Positions 37,092 to 48,160 are shown, counted from the first letter of the stretch. The stretch: DNA of 64,000 nucleotides from Vibrio ostreae (GCF_019226825.1 NZ_CP076643.1:868001-932000), one strand, 5' to 3'. Translations and numbers: made by a program. The notes: generated by a model not told the origin, from the letters alone.

Positions 37092-38224
37092 TACAGTTCA
37101 AAGCCCTCGAAGTCATTGGCTTTGACTTCGTTGTCGATTTGACCGACGAGGTAAGAACTGATTTCTGCTTCCTGTGGCGCAACCTGAACGTTGTCAGAAG
37201 ATAACCAGGCATTGATCCACGGAATCGGGTTGCTGGTCGCACCAGGGTACGCAGGCTCGAGACCAACCGCATGCATACGAATGTTGGTGATGTACTCAAC
37301 ATACTGACACAGGATGTCTTTGTTCAGGCCAATCATCGAGCCGTCTTTGAACAGATATTCTGCCCATTCTTTCTCTTGCTCAGCGGCCTGCTTGAACAGG
37401 TCAAAACTCTCTTGCTTACACTCTTCAGCGATCTGCAGGAAGGCAAAATCATCCATACCGTTGCGCAGCAGGTTGATCATATGCTGCGTACCGGTCAGGT
37501 GCAGTGCTTCATCACGGGCGATCAACTTGATGATTTTGGCATTACCTTCCATCAGTTCACGTTCGGCAAAAGCGAATGAACAGGCAAAGCTGACGTAGAA
37601 GCGAATCGCTTCCAGCGCGTTAACCGACATCAGGCATAGGTACAGCTTTTTCTTCAGGCCGTTTAGCGTGATGTGAACAGTTTCGCCGTTGATTTCGTGG
37701 CTACCTTCACCGTAACGGTGGTAATCGTTACTCATTTTGATCAGATCATCGTAGAAGTGAGCGATGTCTTTCGCGCGCTTGATGATGTGCTCATTCTCAA
37801 CGATGTCGTCAAACACCAATGCAGGATCGTTCACGATGTTACGGATGATGTGCGTGTACGAACGAGAGTGGATGGTTTCAGAGAATGACCAGGTTTCAAT
37901 CCAGGTTTCCAGCTCAGGAATAGAGACCAGTGGCAGCAGAGCGACGTTCGGGCTGCGGCCCTGGATTGAGTCAAGCAGGGTCTGGTATTTCAGGTTGGAG
38001 ATAAAAATGTGTTTCTCGTGATCTGGCAATTTCGCGTAGTCGATACGGTCGCTGGAGACATCAACTTCTTCCGGACGCCAGAAAAAAGAAAGCTGTTTTT
38101 CAATCAGCTTTTCGAAAATATCGTATTTCTGCTGGTCGTAGCGTGCGACGTTAACCGGCTGACCCAGAAACATAGGTTCTTTAAGTTGGTTATTTTTTGT
38201 TTGAGTAAAAGTACTGTAAGCCAT
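37091..38224 (-). CDS. nrdB: Class Ia ribonucleoside-diphosphate reductase, beta subunit
   Basis: 377 residues, as in E. coli NrdB (376). GAAGG lies 6 bases before ATG 38224. Iron ligands are seen in the helices around [37 protein letters not shown] and the preceding [20 protein letters not shown] segment. The C-terminal tail that docks to NrdA is present. It carries the tyrosyl radical for deoxynucleotide synthesis and lies 71 bp after nrdA. Confidence 0.96.
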   Translation of the reverse strand: MAYSTFTQTKNNQLKEPMFLGQPVNVARYDQQKYDIFEKLIEKQLSFFWRPEEVDVSSDRIDYAKLPDHEKHIFISNLKYQTLLDSIQGRSPNVALLPLVSIPELETWIETWSFSETIHSRSYTHIIRNIVNDPALVFDDIVENEHIIKRAKDIAHFYDDLIKMSNDYHRYGEGSHEINGETVHITLNGLKKKLYLCLMSVNALEAIRFYVSFACSFAFAERELMEGNAKIIKLIARDEALHLTGTQHMINLLRNGMDDFAFLQIAEECKQESFDLFKQAAEQEKEWAEYLFKDGSMIGLNKDILCQYVEYITNIRMHAVGLEPAYPGATSNPIPWINAWLSSDNVQVAPQEAEISSYLVGQIDNEVKANDFEGFEL

Positions 38225-38295
38225 TGTGCCTTCATCCGTTTCGCCCCCTGCAGAGCAGAGGGCATTCAAGTCAATTAGTGTCAGTTCAAATCTGA

Positions 38296-40578
38296 TTAGA
38301 TCTTACAAGCACCGCTTGCGCAATCGTCGTCGGCTGGTTGAACCGCATCTTTCTGATCGTCTTTCGCACCATCACGAGTGTTATGGTAGTACAGTGTTTT
38401 CACACCAAATTTATACGCAGTCAGCAGGTCCTGAAGCAGTTTCTTCATTGGAACCTTGCCGCTTTCGTAACGACTTGGGTCATAGTTAGTATTGGCTGAA
38501 ATTGCCTGGTCAACAAATTTCTGCATGATACCGACTAAGTGCAAATAACCATCATTTGAACCGATGTTCCACAGCAGTTCATAGTTGTCTTTCAGACGAG
38601 TGAACTCAGGAACAACCTGTTTCAGAATACCATCTTTAGACGCTTTGACGGAAACGTAACCACGTGGCGGCTCGATACCGTTGGTTGCGTTTGAAATCTG
38701 TGATGACGTTTCTGAAGGCATCAGAGCAGTCAGCGTTGAGTTACGCAGACCGTGCTCCATGATCTCGCTACGCAGTGCATCCCAGTCGTAATGCAGTGCT
38801 TCGTCACAGATCAGATTGATGTCGTTCTTATAGGTATCAATCGGCAGCAGACCTTTCGCGTAATTGGTCTCGTTAAATGCCGGACATGCACCTTGCTCTT
38901 TAGCCAGGTTCACCGACGCTTTCAACAGGTAGTACTGCATCGCTTCAAAGGTTCGGTGAGTCAGGGCATTCGCGCTGCCATCTGAGTATTTCACACCGTG
39001 TTTCGCCAGGTAGTATGCATAGTTGATCACGCCCACACCCAGAGTACGACGATTCATGGTTGACTTGTAAGCCGCTGGCAGAGGGTAGTCCTGATAATCC
39101 AGCAGTGCATCAAGCGCACGTACCACAAGCTCAGCCAGTTCTTCAAAATCATCCAGATTCTGGATTGCACCCAGGTTAAATGCAGACAGAGTACACAGCG
39201 CGATTTCGCCGCTGTCATCTTCAACGTTCACCAGAGGTTTGGTCGGCAGAGCAATTTCCAGACACAGGTTAGACTGACGTACCGGAGCAACGCTCGCATC
39301 AAACGGGCTGTGAGTATTACAGTGGTCGACGTTCTGAATGTAGATACGACCAGTTGATGCGCGCTCCTGCATCAGCAGGGAGAACAGCTCAACCGCTTTA
39401 ACGCTACGCTGTTTGATCGAAGGATCGTTTTCGTATTTAACATACAGGCGTTCGAACTCGTCCTGGTCCTGGAAGAATGCATCGTACAGGCCCGGTACAT
39501 CAGACGGTGAGAACAGAGTGATGTTGCCACCTTCCACCAGACGTTTGTACATCAGCTTATTCAGCTGCACACCGTAGTCCATATGACGTACACGGTTTTC
39601 TTCAACACCGCGGTTGTTTTTCAGTACCAGCAAAGATTCAACTTCACCGTGCCAGACAGGGTAGAAGACAGTCGCTGCGCCACCACGAACACCACCTTGA
39701 GAACAGCATTTCACCGCCGTTTGGAAGTATTTGTAGAACGGGATACAACCTGTGTGGAACGCTTCGCCACCACGGATCTCAGATCCCAAAGCACGAATAC
39801 GACCCGCGTTAATACCGATACCGGCACGTTGGGAAACGTATCGTACGATCGAGCTCGCTGTTGCGTTGATTGAATCCAGGCTGTCACCACACTCGATCAG
39901 TACACATGAACTGAACTGACGGGTAGGCGTGCGCACGCCAGACATAATTGGTGTAGGCAATGAAATCTTGAACGTCGATGTCGCATCGTAAAAACGTTTT
40001 ACGTAATCCAGACGCGTATCTTTCGGGTACTTAGCGAACAGGCATGCTGCTACCAGAATGTACAGGAACTGTGCACTCTCGTAGATCTGACCGGTTACGC
40101 GGTTTTGTACAAAGTACTTACCTTCCAGCTGTTTGACTGCAGCGTAAGAGAAATTCAAATCACGGCGATGGTCGATGAAGCCATTCATCAACTCGAATTC
40201 TTCGCGTGTATAGTCTTCCAGCAGGTGTTTGTCGTACTTACCTTTTTCCACCATCGCAGATACGTGATCCAGCAGCAGTGGCGGCTCATACTGGCCATAC
40301 GCTTTCTTACGTAGGTGGAAAACCGCCAGGCGTGCAGCCAGGTATTGGTAATCCGGCGTCTCTTCTGAAATCAGATCCGCAGCGGATTTGATGATGGTTT
40401 CATGAATGTCAGAGGTGGTAATGCCATCGTAGAACTGGATATGAGCACGAAGTTCTACTTGTGATACAGAGACATTGTCCAGACCTTCAGCGGCCCATGC
40501 GATCACACGGTGGATCTTTTCTAGATCAATCTTTTCTTTGCGGCCATCACGCTTGGTGACAGTGAGTTGTTGGTTCAT
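38296..40578 (-). CDS. nrdA: Class Ia ribonucleoside-diphosphate reductase, alpha subunit
   Basis: 760 residues, equal to the E. coli length. The N-terminal ATP-cone ([20 protein letters not shown]) gives allosteric control. Catalytic-barrel motifs include SNLCLEI with the active-site cysteine and [20 protein letters not shown], and the C-terminal redox pair is in CASGACKI. It reduces ribonucleoside diphosphates. The first gene of nrdA-nrdB-yfaE, with paired NrdR-like boxes and a DnaA box upstream. Confidence 0.97.
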   Translation of the reverse strand: MNQQLTVTKRDGRKEKIDLEKIHRVIAWAAEGLDNVSVSQVELRAHIQFYDGITTSDIHETIIKSAADLISEETPDYQYLAARLAVFHLRKKAYGQYEPPLLLDHVSAMVEKGKYDKHLLEDYTREEFELMNGFIDHRRDLNFSYAAVKQLEGKYFVQNRVTGQIYESAQFLYILVAACLFAKYPKDTRLDYVKRFYDATSTFKISLPTPIMSGVRTPTRQFSSCVLIECGDSLDSINATASSIVRYVSQRAGIGINAGRIRALGSEIRGGEAFHTGCIPFYKYFQTAVKCCSQGGVRGGAATVFYPVWHGEVESLLVLKNNRGVEENRVRHMDYGVQLNKLMYKRLVEGGNITLFSPSDVPGLYDAFFQDQDEFERLYVKYENDPSIKQRSVKAVELFSLLMQERASTGRIYIQNVDHCNTHSPFDASVAPVRQSNLCLEIALPTKPLVNVEDDSGEIALCTLSAFNLGAIQNLDDFEELAELVVRALDALLDYQDYPLPAAYKSTMNRRTLGVGVINYAYYLAKHGVKYSDGSANALTHRTFEAMQYYLLKASVNLAKEQGACPAFNETNYAKGLLPIDTYKNDINLICDEALHYDWDALRSEIMEHGLRNSTLTALMPSETSSQISNATNGIEPPRGYVSVKASKDGILKQVVPEFTRLKDNYELLWNIGSNDGYLHLVGIMQKFVDQAISANTNYDPSRYESGKVPMKKLLQDLLTAYKFGVKTLYYHNTRDGAKDDQKDAVQPADDDCASGACKI

Positions 40579-40665
40579 TCTACTTTATTTCCCTAACAAA
40601 ACTGATAAAAGCCGTATTTTTGAGTAATTCTTGTAAAGTGAATCCCGGCTTTGTGATCAAGTTCG

Positions 40666-40700
40666 CCCTACATATAGAGTCCTAAACACTATATGTAGGG
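40666..40700. promoter_or_regulatory. Paired NrdR-like boxes upstream of nrdA
   Basis: CCCTACATATAG and CTATATGTAGGG are perfect 12-bp inverted arms 11 bases apart. Each arm lies in a sequence like the NrdR box (ACACTATAT-type), with centres 21 bp, two helical turns, apart. The site is about 90-120 bp before the nrdA start, where NrdR represses nrd genes in many bacteria. Confidence 0.8.
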
Positions 40701-40770
40701 GTGCATCAGTATTCGGGTTACAAGATAGTGCTATTGAGGGGGTAATGCAAGTTGGAGATCTTGAACAGTT

Positions 40771-40779
40771 TGTGGATAA
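40771..40779 (-). promoter_or_regulatory. DnaA box upstream of nrdA
   Basis: TGTGGATAA on the plus strand reads TTATCCACA on the minus strand, the exact consensus DnaA box. DnaA binding upstream of nrdA is known in E. coli and couples dNTP supply to replication. Confidence 0.6.
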
Positions 40780-41015
40780 CTTGCGAAATAAAAAAATTCA
40801 GTTAGTAGACACTCACCGATGACGAAAGGGCAGAATTACGTGTAAGAAATTGTGATTCTCAGATCGCTTTTTTCGTAACCAAGAGAGAAAAAAAATCTCT
40901 TGATCTTTAGGTAAAAACTCTATCGCCGTTTTCGTCAGATCAACGGCGAGGATCAATACAAAAATACGCTAAAACTTGACCATGTGGTGATAAACCAGAC
41001 GGCGGGTTTTAGCGT

Positions 41016-41029
41016 ACACTATATGTAAT
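41016..41029. promoter_or_regulatory. Single NrdR-like half of a pair, far upstream of nrdA
   Basis: ACACTATATGTAAT repeats the core of the box at 40686-40700, but stands alone about 440 bp before nrdA and 130 bp after ubiG. It may be a remnant, an auxiliary site or chance. The rest of 40579-41160 shows no ORF. Confidence 0.4.
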
Positions 41030-41160
41030 TAATGTAATTAAAGAGTCCGTTGCCAAAGCATACAAGTTAATACTGTCGTCGTTTACGTCTTACGCCAGCT
41101 CACTGAGGTCTGAAACCGACGTTACTTATGCTCGGGTCATCAGATTAACAGCTTGGGCCA

Positions 41161-41868
41161 TCAGATTAACCTTGTGTGCACAATGTAATTGACATCCACA
41201 TTGCGACCGAGGCGGTAGGTATCTGTCAATGGATTGTATTGCAGACCGGTAATCCCTTGCTCTTGCAGGGAAGTGGTGTCAATCATTTTCATCATTTCTG
41301 AGGGACGAATAAACTTCTCGTGATCGTGAGTGCCTTGCGGAACAATCTTGAGTAACTTCTCTGCGCCGACGATGGCGAACAGATAAGATTTAAAGTTACG
41401 GTTCAGGGTCGAGAAGAAGACATGACCGCCAGGTTTGACCAGCGCTGCACAAGACTGAATGACGGACAGCGGATCCGGGACATGTTCCAACATTTCCATA
41501 CAGGTTACGACATCATAAGCCTGCGGGTTTTGCTCTGCGTGATCTTCAATAGTACTTTGGATGTAATCGAGTTTGGTTCCCGTTTCCAGGGCATGCAGTC
41601 GGGCTACTTCCAGCGGCTCTTTGCCCATATCCAGCCCGGTCACCTGAGCGCCTTCACGCGCCATGCTTTCTGCCAGGATGCCTCCGCCGCAACCGACATC
41701 GAGAACTTTTTTGCCAAACAAGCCGTTGACACGTTCTTGTACATAGTTGAGACGTAGTGGGTTGATCTGATGCAGTGGTTTAAACTCGCCTTCCAGATCC
41801 CACCAACGTGATGCCATTTCTTCGAACTTCTTGATTTCGTTCGGGTCGACGTTTTGAGGTTTACTCAT
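41161..41868 (-). CDS. ubiG: Ubiquinone biosynthesis O-methyltransferase UbiG
   Basis: 235 residues from ATG 41868. SAM-binding motif I is [16 protein letters not shown] near residue 55, and motif [16 protein letters not shown] near residue 115; the [20 protein letters not shown] start is typical of UbiG (E. coli 240 residues). It carries out both O-methylations of ubiquinone synthesis. A 12-bp direct repeat, CATCAGATTAAC, covers the stop codon (41159-41170) and recurs 21 bp downstream (41138-41149). Confidence 0.96.
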   Translation of the reverse strand: MSKPQNVDPNEIKKFEEMASRWWDLEGEFKPLHQINPLRLNYVQERVNGLFGKKVLDVGCGGGILAESMAREGAQVTGLDMGKEPLEVARLHALETGTKLDYIQSTIEDHAEQNPQAYDVVTCMEMLEHVPDPLSVIQSCAALVKPGGHVFFSTLNRNFKSYLFAIVGAEKLLKIVPQGTHDHEKFIRPSEMMKMIDTTSLQEQGITGLQYNPLTDTYRLGRNVDVNYIVHTRLI

Positions 41869-42218
41869 ACTTGTTATGCCTGTATTACGCGTCCATGGAT
41901 GAGTCCGCATTATAGCGCTGATCGCTTGTTACACCAGTTGTTCTGCCTGAATAAAAAAAGAACGAACAAAAAATAATCTGTTTTCAGTTGGATATGGGAG
42001 TAGTGTGTAAATTCTCGGCAGTTGATTCACAACAAAGGTCACAACCTGATAAAAGGGGAGGGAAAGTGATGCCGAACCTTAGAAACTTGTGTTATATTTT
42101 TTCACCTTATAAGTATCAATAATATCCAGGTGTGTGGACGAAACCATTTATGTTGATTCCGGCATAGGGTTCGTTTTGTCTGGATATACCGATCAAACTA
42201 TAGAGGGATAATGGCTCT
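41869..42218. other. 350-bp divergent region between ubiG and gyrA
   Basis: Holds the promoters of both genes. An A/T-rich stretch near 42095-42125 is a reasonable gyrA promoter area, but I cannot fix -35 and -10 boxes. No ORF or RNA gene was seen. Confidence 0.45.
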
Positions 42219-44933
42219 ATGAGCGATCTAGCTAAAGAGATCACGCCCGTAAACATTGAAGATGAGCTACGAGGTTCATACCTTGACTACGCGATGTCAG
42301 TTATCGTGGGTCGTGCTCTTCCTGATGTGCGTGATGGCCTAAAACCAGTTCACCGTCGCGTACTGTTCGCGATGAATGTGCTGGGTAACGACTGGAATAA
42401 ACCATATAAAAAATCTGCCCGTGTGGTTGGTGATGTAATCGGTAAATATCACCCGCATGGCGACAGTGCTGTATACGATACCATCGTACGCATGGCGCAG
42501 CCTTTCTCGCTGCGTTACATGCTGGTCGATGGTCAGGGTAACTTTGGTTCTATCGACGGTGACTCCGCCGCGGCAATGCGTTACACCGAAGTACGCATGT
42601 CTAAAATTGCCCATGAGCTGCTGGCTGACCTGGACAAAGAAACGGTTGATTACGTACCGAACTATGACGGTACCGAACAGATCCCTGCGGTTCTTCCGAC
42701 TAAAATTCCAAACCTGCTGGTGAACGGTGCTTCCGGTATCGCTGTAGGTATGGCGACCAACATTCCTCCGCATAACCTGACAGAAGTTGTTGACGGCTGT
42801 CTTGCTTATATCGACAACGAAGAGATCACTATCGATGAACTGATGGACTACATTCCAGGTCCTGATTTCCCGACAGCGGCTCTTATCAGTGGTCGTAAAG
42901 GCATTATCGATGCTTACAAAACGGGTCGCGGTAAGATTTACATGCGTTCCAAAGCGGATATCGAAACAGACAAAAATGGCCGTGAGACCATTATTGTCAG
43001 CGAGATCCCGTACCAGGTAAACAAAGCGCGTCTGATTGAAAAGATCGCTGAACTGGTGAAAGACAAGAAAGTTGAAGGTATTAGTGCACTGCGTGACGAG
43101 TCGGATAAAGACGGTATGCGCATTGTTATTGAGTGTAAGCGTGACGCTGTCGGCGAAGTTGTTCTGAACAACCTGTACACGAACACCCAACTGCAGACCA
43201 CTTTCGGTATTAACATGGTCGCGCTGGACAATGGTCAGCCTAAACTGTTTAACCTGAAAGAGATGCTGAAGTGCTTCGTGGATCACCGCCGTGAAGTGGT
43301 GACGCGCCGTACTATTTTTGAGCTGCGTAAAGCACGCGAACGTGCCCATATCCTGGAGGGTTTGGCACTGGCTCTGGCGAACATCGATGACATCATTGAT
43401 CTGATTCGTAAAGCGCCAACGCCGGCAGAAGCCAAAGCGGGTCTGATTGCCCGTGGTTGGGATCTGGGTAATGTTGCGGCTATGCTGGAACGCGCCGGTA
43501 CTGATGCTGCTCGCCCTGAATGGCTGGAGCCTCAGTACGGTATTCGTGATGGTCAGTACTTCCTGACTGAACAACAGGCTCAAGCGATTCTTGACCTTCG
43601 TCTGCACAAGCTGACTGGTCTTGAGCACGAGAAGATCCTGGACGAATACAAACAGTTGCTGGAGCAAATTGCAGAACTGATGCACATCCTGGCGAGCACT
43701 GAGCGTCTGATGGAAGTGATTCGTGAAGAACTGGAAGCGATTCGTGACGGATTCGGTGATGCTCGCCGCACTGAAATCACGGCAGCCAGCCACGATATCG
43801 ATCTGGAAGAGCTGATTGCCCGCGAAGATGTAGTTGTGACGCTGTCACATGAAGGTTACGTTAAGTACCAGTTACTGAGCGACTATGAGTCTCAGCGTCG
43901 TGGCGGTAAAGGTAAGAGTGCGACCCGCATGAAGGACGAAGATTACATCGAACGTCTGCTGGTGGCGAATACTCACGACAATATTCTGTGCTTCTCGACC
44001 CGTGGTAAGACCTATCGTCTGAAAGTGTACCAATTGCCGCTGGCAAGTCGTACTGCACGTGGTAAGCCTATCGTCAATCTGCTTCCTCTGGAAGAGAACG
44101 AACGTATCACTGCGATTCTGCCGGTAACCGAGTTTACGGAAGATAAGTTTATCTTCATGGCAACCGGTGACGGTACAGTTAAGAAGACTTCGCTTGATCA
44201 GTTCGCTAACGTACGTGCGAACGGTCTGATTGCCGTCAATCTGCGTGACGACGACTCGTTGATTGGTGTCGATATCACTGATGGCGAAAATGAAATCATG
44301 CTGTTCTCGAAATTCGGTAAAGTCGTTCGCTTTAAAGAAGCCGAAGAATCTGTGGTTGTGGATGAGAACGGAAATCCGGTTCTTGATGAGAATGGTCAGC
44401 CAGAGATTAAGTTCAAAGGTGTTCGTCCTATGGGGCGTACCGCTTCAGGTGTACGAGGTATGAAACTGGCAGAGGGCGATAAAGTGGTATCTTTGATCGT
44501 TCCTAAGACTGACGGTGACGTTCTGACGGTAACTGAAAACGGTTATGGTAAACGCACGGTGTTGGCGGAATATCCGACCAAAGGTCGTGGCACCCAGGGT
44601 GTGGTTTCTATCAAAGTTTCTGATCGTAACGGCGAAGTCGTAGGTGCGGTACAGGTCGACGAAGGTGATGAATTTATGATGATCACTAACGCCGGTACTC
44701 TGGTACGTACCCGTGTCGCTGAAGTGAGTCAGGTTGGTCGTAACACCCAAGGTGTGACACTGATTCGTACCGCTGAAGACGAGAAAGTCGTTGGCCTGCA
44801 GCGCATTGAAGAAATTGAAGATGCGGATTTACCGGAAGATATCGATGCTGAAGCGCAGTCGGTTTCATCGGATGAATCAGAGCAGCCAGAGAGCAACGCA
44901 ACTGATTCAACAGATAGTGACTCTGACGAGTAA
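42219..44933 (+). CDS. gyrA: DNA gyrase subunit A
   Basis: 904 residues. Catalytic Tyr122 lies in [11 protein letters not shown]. The quinolone-resistance region is [19 protein letters not shown] with Ser83 and Asp87 in E. coli numbering, the susceptible form. The coiled-coil linker and beta-pinwheel C-terminal domain (with GyrA-box RRGGKGK) follow. The end is a long acidic, Ser/Asp/Glu-rich tail of about 40 residues. GyrA breaks and rejoins DNA during negative supercoiling. GAGGGA precedes the ATG. Confidence 0.98.
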   Translation: MSDLAKEITPVNIEDELRGSYLDYAMSVIVGRALPDVRDGLKPVHRRVLFAMNVLGNDWNKPYKKSARVVGDVIGKYHPHGDSAVYDTIVRMAQPFSLRYMLVDGQGNFGSIDGDSAAAMRYTEVRMSKIAHELLADLDKETVDYVPNYDGTEQIPAVLPTKIPNLLVNGASGIAVGMATNIPPHNLTEVVDGCLAYIDNEEITIDELMDYIPGPDFPTAALISGRKGIIDAYKTGRGKIYMRSKADIETDKNGRETIIVSEIPYQVNKARLIEKIAELVKDKKVEGISALRDESDKDGMRIVIECKRDAVGEVVLNNLYTNTQLQTTFGINMVALDNGQPKLFNLKEMLKCFVDHRREVVTRRTIFELRKARERAHILEGLALALANIDDIIDLIRKAPTPAEAKAGLIARGWDLGNVAAMLERAGTDAARPEWLEPQYGIRDGQYFLTEQQAQAILDLRLHKLTGLEHEKILDEYKQLLEQIAELMHILASTERLMEVIREELEAIRDGFGDARRTEITAASHDIDLEELIAREDVVVTLSHEGYVKYQLLSDYESQRRGGKGKSATRMKDEDYIERLLVANTHDNILCFSTRGKTYRLKVYQLPLASRTARGKPIVNLLPLEENERITAILPVTEFTEDKFIFMATGDGTVKKTSLDQFANVRANGLIAVNLRDDDSLIGVDITDGENEIMLFSKFGKVVRFKEAEESVVVDENGNPVLDENGQPEIKFKGVRPMGRTASGVRGMKLAEGDKVVSLIVPKTDGDVLTVTENGYGKRTVLAEYPTKGRGTQGVVSIKVSDRNGEVVGAVQVDEGDEFMMITNAGTLVRTRVAEVSQVGRNTQGVTLIRTAEDEKVVGLQRIEEIEDADLPEDIDAEAQSVSSDESEQPESNATDSTDSDSDE

Positions 44934-44935
44934 TG

Positions 44936-44973
44936 ACTGTCGTTGTTAAAAAGTACTGTCGTTGTTAAAAAGT
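44936..44973 (+). repeat. 19-bp tandem duplication just after gyrA
   Basis: ACTGTCGTTGTTAAAAAGT occurs twice without a gap, beginning three bases after the gyrA stop. It lies between the stop and the terminator and has no clear function. Confidence 0.9.
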
Positions 44974-45001
44974 ACGATGCTTGAAAAACACTATAGTTGA
45001 C

Positions 45002-45032
45002 AAAAAGCCGGGCCGTTGAGCCCGGCTTTTTT
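45002..45032 (+). terminator. Terminator of gyrA
   Basis: AAAAAGCCGGGC, loop CGTTGA, GCCCGGC followed by six T. A strong intrinsic terminator about 70 bp after the stop. Confidence 0.95.
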
Positions 45033-45611
45033 ATAACGCCACTGACGGTTTATTATGAACAGATAGTCTGTTACGGCACTAATGGGTTATCACTAAATGG
45101 GATATCAGGAACGGATAGTCTATTAAGTCATAAATAGCTATATCAGCCGAGTCACTGCTCAATCAAATCACGACTGCGAAAAACACACGCCTTGCCAGAC
45201 TCATTATTGTTAAACCATATTTTGGCGTATGGGAAGGTTTGGTATTTGGATTAGCTTTGAACCAAGGATCATTGGTTTTGATCCGGAGGCGGTGACGATC
45301 GCTAAATCTCAATTAGTGCACAAACAATCATCAGGATGGCTATAAAACCCGATTAAATACAGTGCGTTAAGTGAGTTTGAGTTTAATTGTGTATCTATTA
45401 ATAATATAGATTTGATGGTTGTATTTATTGAATATATCTATTGGCATGATCATTAGTATTTATATTGCGATCATATTGATAAGCAGAATCTAAATAAAAA
45501 TAACAACATATAAAATGTGACAATTATTCCAAAAATTAAATTTCAGTCACATTGATTTCGATAAAATGATATTATTTTGACATAGAGACAAATAATCAGC
45601 GGGAAAAGGCA
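45033..45611. other. 580-bp region without a recognised gene
   Basis: Between the gyrA terminator and a short GTG-started ORF. AT-rich in its second half. Short imperfect repeats (GATAGTCT at 45062 and 45114) are present. No ORF with a start signal, no tRNA-like fold and no clear regulatory palindrome were seen. The promoter of the short ORF should lie near its end. Confidence 0.5.
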
Positions 45612-45791
45612 GTGGACTATTCAGTGATTAAGCAATTAAAGCAGGACTTTTATGCACAGATTAGTGCATTGCAGTCTTATGCTCTGCCACAATCAAAACC
45701 TACTTTGTCTTTCCTGACGCCGGAAGAACTTAAAGAGCTGGAACAGCTTTGGGTTGAACTGGCGGTATGGAAAAAGACACAGAGCCATTAA
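45612..45791 (+). CDS. 59-residue protein of unknown function
   Basis: A GTG start preceded by GGGAAAAGG. The product has an amphipathic, helical look: N-terminal YSVIKQLKQDFYAQISALQ, a short Pro/Ser/Thr linker, then LTPEELKELEQLWVELAVW and a basic end. No cysteines or membrane segments. It is followed by its own good terminator, which supports real expression. It lies between gyrA and ribA. I do not recognise a family. Confidence 0.6.
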   Translation: MDYSVIKQLKQDFYAQISALQSYALPQSKPTLSFLTPEELKELEQLWVELAVWKKTQSH

Positions 45792-45817
45792 TTTACTGAA
45801 TTATAAGTACTTTTCTC

Positions 45818-45852
45818 AAACCCAGCCCTTATCAAAAAGCGCTGGGTTTTTT
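45818..45852 (+). terminator. Terminator after the 59-residue ORF
   Basis: AAACCCAGC and GCTGGGTTT pair across a 14-base loop, followed by a T tract, 27 bp after the stop. Confidence 0.85.
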
Positions 45853-45962
45853 ATTGCAGTTTTTCTAAATTGTTATATTATAACATTTAGATGTTTTTGT
45901 GATCTTTTCGTTGAAAATTGGGGTATCAGTCCCCATAGTATGTTCACAGAGAGAGTTTTAGA

Positions 45963-46610
45963 ATGCATACAATAACAAGCATGCATCCAGTAATGATTCA
46001 GGTGAGTGCAGATATGGCGGAAGTTAGAGCCAGAGTTGATTTTAAAGTAGGTGCGCAGAGCAATATTGATGCAGAAATCCTCTCTTTCAGAGGGTTGAAG
46101 ACCGATAAAGAGCATGTCGCTGTTATTTTCAAATCAGCAGATAAAAATCAAGAAGTTCCTTTAGTGCGTATGCATTCAGAGTGTCTGACCGGCGATGTTT
46201 TTCATTCGTCGCGCTGTGATTGTGGCGAGCAGCTGGAGGAAACCATTAATAAGATGGGTGAGCATGGCGGGATTATTTTATACCTGCGCCAGGAAGGTCG
46301 CGGTATCGGTTTATATAACAAAATCGATGCGTACCGTCTGCAGAGTGAAGGTATGAACACTTATGAAGCTAATAACCATCTCGGTTTTGGGGATGATCTG
46401 CGTGATTTCAGTGAAGCTGCACAAATGCTGCAGGCTTTAAACGTAGAAAAGATCCGTCTGGTGACCAACAATCCGAAAAAGGTACGTGAACTGAAAGAGT
46501 ACGGTATCGACATCGTGGAAGTGGTACATACTGCAGCCCACATTAAATCAGGTAATGAGAATTACCTCCGTGCCAAAGTGTCTCACGGCAAGCATCAGCT
46601 CAAGTGGTAG
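45963..46610 (+). CDS. ribA: GTP cyclohydrolase II
   Basis: 215 residues. The three zinc cysteines are in [15 protein letters not shown], the GTP-binding RQEGRGIGL follows, and [17 protein letters not shown] is in the C-terminal part. The enzyme opens the GTP ring to make the first riboflavin precursor. It is a stand-alone RibA, without the RibB domain. AGAGAGAG precedes the ATG. In a genome with flavin-using electron export, riboflavin supply is of interest, but no link is shown here. Confidence 0.92.
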   Translation: MHTITSMHPVMIQVSADMAEVRARVDFKVGAQSNIDAEILSFRGLKTDKEHVAVIFKSADKNQEVPLVRMHSECLTGDVFHSSRCDCGEQLEETINKMGEHGGIILYLRQEGRGIGLYNKIDAYRLQSEGMNTYEANNHLGFGDDLRDFSEAAQMLQALNVEKIRLVTNNPKKVRELKEYGIDIVEVVHTAAHIKSGNENYLRAKVSHGKHQLKW

Positions 46611-46650
46611 TTTTGTAAGCGCTGATAAGCCGACTTCACATTTCATTGAT

Positions 46651-46679
46651 AAAAACCTCACTTCGGTGAGGTTTTTTTT
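46651..46679 (+). terminator. Terminator of ribA
   Basis: AAAAACCTCAC, loop TTCG, GTGAGG followed by eight T. A stable UUCG tetraloop hairpin 40 bp after the stop. Confidence 0.95.
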
Positions 46680-46728
46680 GTTACCACTTGAAAAAGAATT
46701 GTAAATTTGTATTATCGCGGCTAAGAGT

Positions 46729-46747
46729 GAAAATGATAATAATTAGC
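46729..46747. promoter_or_regulatory. Fur box upstream of the imelysin operon
   Basis: GAAAATGATAATAATTAGC matches 16 of 19 positions of the Fur consensus. It lies 37 bp before the start of the first imelysin gene, the right place to block the promoter when iron is plentiful. Confidence 0.85.
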
Positions 46748-46783
46748 ACTACGTATTAATCAAAGCAAAACAAGGATGCTTTA

Positions 46784-48043
46784 ATGAAAGTTAAGTCACT
46801 TTTAGTCCAATCTATTGCAGCCTCTTTGGCCCTCTCTTCTGCGGCCAGTTTCGCGGCTGTGAGTCAGGACCAGGTCGTTGAACATTACGCAGACGTTGCC
46901 CACGCCGTGTTCGCGGATGCTCTGGTTACTGCGAAAAAACTCAATCAGTCAATCGATGCTTTTCTGGCTCAACCGTCACAAGCTCAGCTACAACAAGTCA
47001 AACAAGCCTGGTTACAAGCGCGTGTACCATACCAACAATCTGAAGTTTTCCGTTTTGGTAACGCGGTTGTCGACGACTGGGAAGGCCAGCTGAATGCCTG
47101 GCCGCTGGATGAGGGGCTGATCGATTACGTAGCGGATGATTATCAGTATGAACTGGGTAACGCGGGCGCAAGCGCTAACATTATTGCCAATAGAAGTCTG
47201 ACGATTGGCGCGACGACGATGGATGTGGCTGAAATTACCCCTGAGCTGATTGCCAGCCTGAATGAACTGGGTGGTTCAGAGGCGAATGTGGCATCAGGCT
47301 ATCACGCGATTGAATTCCTGCTGTGGGGACAAGATCTTCATGGCACGCAGCCAGGTGCGGGCGAACGTCCATATACGGATTATGTCCAGGGCAGCGAATG
47401 TACTCATGGCAACTGTGACCGTCGTGCGCAATACCTGAAAGCATCCGCTCAACTGCTGGTACAGGATCTGGAGTGGATGGAAAAGCAGTGGTCTGCGGAT
47501 GAGAAAGGTAACTACCGTCAGGAGCTGCTTGCTGATTCTGCACAAAATGGCCTGCGTAAAATGTTGTTTGGTATGGGTTCGCTTTCACTGGGAGAGTTGG
47601 CTGGCGAGCGTATGAAGGTCGCTCTGGAAGCGAACTCTACAGAAGATGAGCATGACTGTTTCTCTGATAACACTCATAACTCTCACTTCTATAACGAGCA
47701 GGGTATTTACAACGTTTATACCGGTACTTACGCTCGCGTTGACGGTTCAACGTTAAAAGGTGCGTCAATCTTTGATCTTGTTGCCCAGAAAGACGACAAA
47801 GCCGCCAAAGAAATCATGCAGCAGTTTGACGCTGCACGCGATCAGGTTGGTGAGCTGGTGACGTCAGCAGAGAAAAACAATCAACACTTTGATCAACTGA
47901 TTGCTGCCGATAATCCGCAAGGTAACGCTCTGGTTAATAAAGCCATTGCGTCTTTGGTTGCACAGACCGCATCTATTGAGCGAGCCGCGAACGTGATTGG
48001 TATTGATAACCTGAATCCGGACACCGCTGATCACGAGTTCTGA
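46784..48043 (+). CDS. Imelysin-family periplasmic protein (IrpA-like)
   Basis: 419 residues. A Sec signal peptide (cleavage at SFA-AVS) is followed by an imelysin domain with the GxHxxE motif in GYHAIEFLLWG, a candidate metal site, and a CxxxxC pair in SECTHGNCDRR. Late in the chain, DEHDCFSDNTHNSHFYNEQG is a His/Asp-rich segment also known in IrpA proteins. Imelysin proteins take part in iron acquisition (compare EfeO), though not as peptidases despite the name. Fur box directly upstream; first gene of four. Confidence 0.88.
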   Translation: MKVKSLLVQSIAASLALSSAASFAAVSQDQVVEHYADVAHAVFADALVTAKKLNQSIDAFLAQPSQAQLQQVKQAWLQARVPYQQSEVFRFGNAVVDDWEGQLNAWPLDEGLIDYVADDYQYELGNAGASANIIANRSLTIGATTMDVAEITPELIASLNELGGSEANVASGYHAIEFLLWGQDLHGTQPGAGERPYTDYVQGSECTHGNCDRRAQYLKASAQLLVQDLEWMEKQWSADEKGNYRQELLADSAQNGLRKMLFGMGSLSLGELAGERMKVALEANSTEDEHDCFSDNTHNSHFYNEQGIYNVYTGTYARVDGSTLKGASIFDLVAQKDDKAAKEIMQQFDAARDQVGELVTSAEKNNQHFDQLIAADNPQGNALVNKAIASLVAQTASIERAANVIGIDNLNPDTADHEF

Positions 48044-48081
48044 GCCAGTAGTTATAGTTATTGAACCTCTGAATTAACACG

Positions 48082-48129
48082 ACCCAATCGCCCGGGAGTT
48101 CACGCCAGTGACTTTTCGGCCGGTTGGGT
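48082..48129 (+). other. Long-range hairpin between the imelysin and diheme genes
   Basis: ACCCAATCG (48082-48090) and CGGTTGGGT (48121-48129) can pair over a 30-base loop, followed by TTCTCGCTTTG. It could attenuate transcription after the first gene or stabilise its mRNA. The support is weak. Confidence 0.35.
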
Positions 48130-48160
48130 TTCTCGCTTTGAATAATAAGAGAATAACGGA

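Noticed and set aside
42339..43793. 484-codon minus-strand ORF opposite gyrA
   Set aside because: A shadow caused by gyrA codon usage; the composition (very rich in Phe, Asn, Gln, Thr, Val, His) is not that of a normal protein.
45754..46115. Plus- and minus-strand ORFs of 73 and 80 codons before ribA
   Set aside because: They overlap the 59-codon ORF, its terminator or the ribA start and lack ribosome sites.
48082..48129. Full intrinsic terminator between the first imelysin and the diheme gene
   Set aside because: The stem has a long loop and no real T tract, so I kept it only as a possible hairpin; the four genes are treated as one operon.
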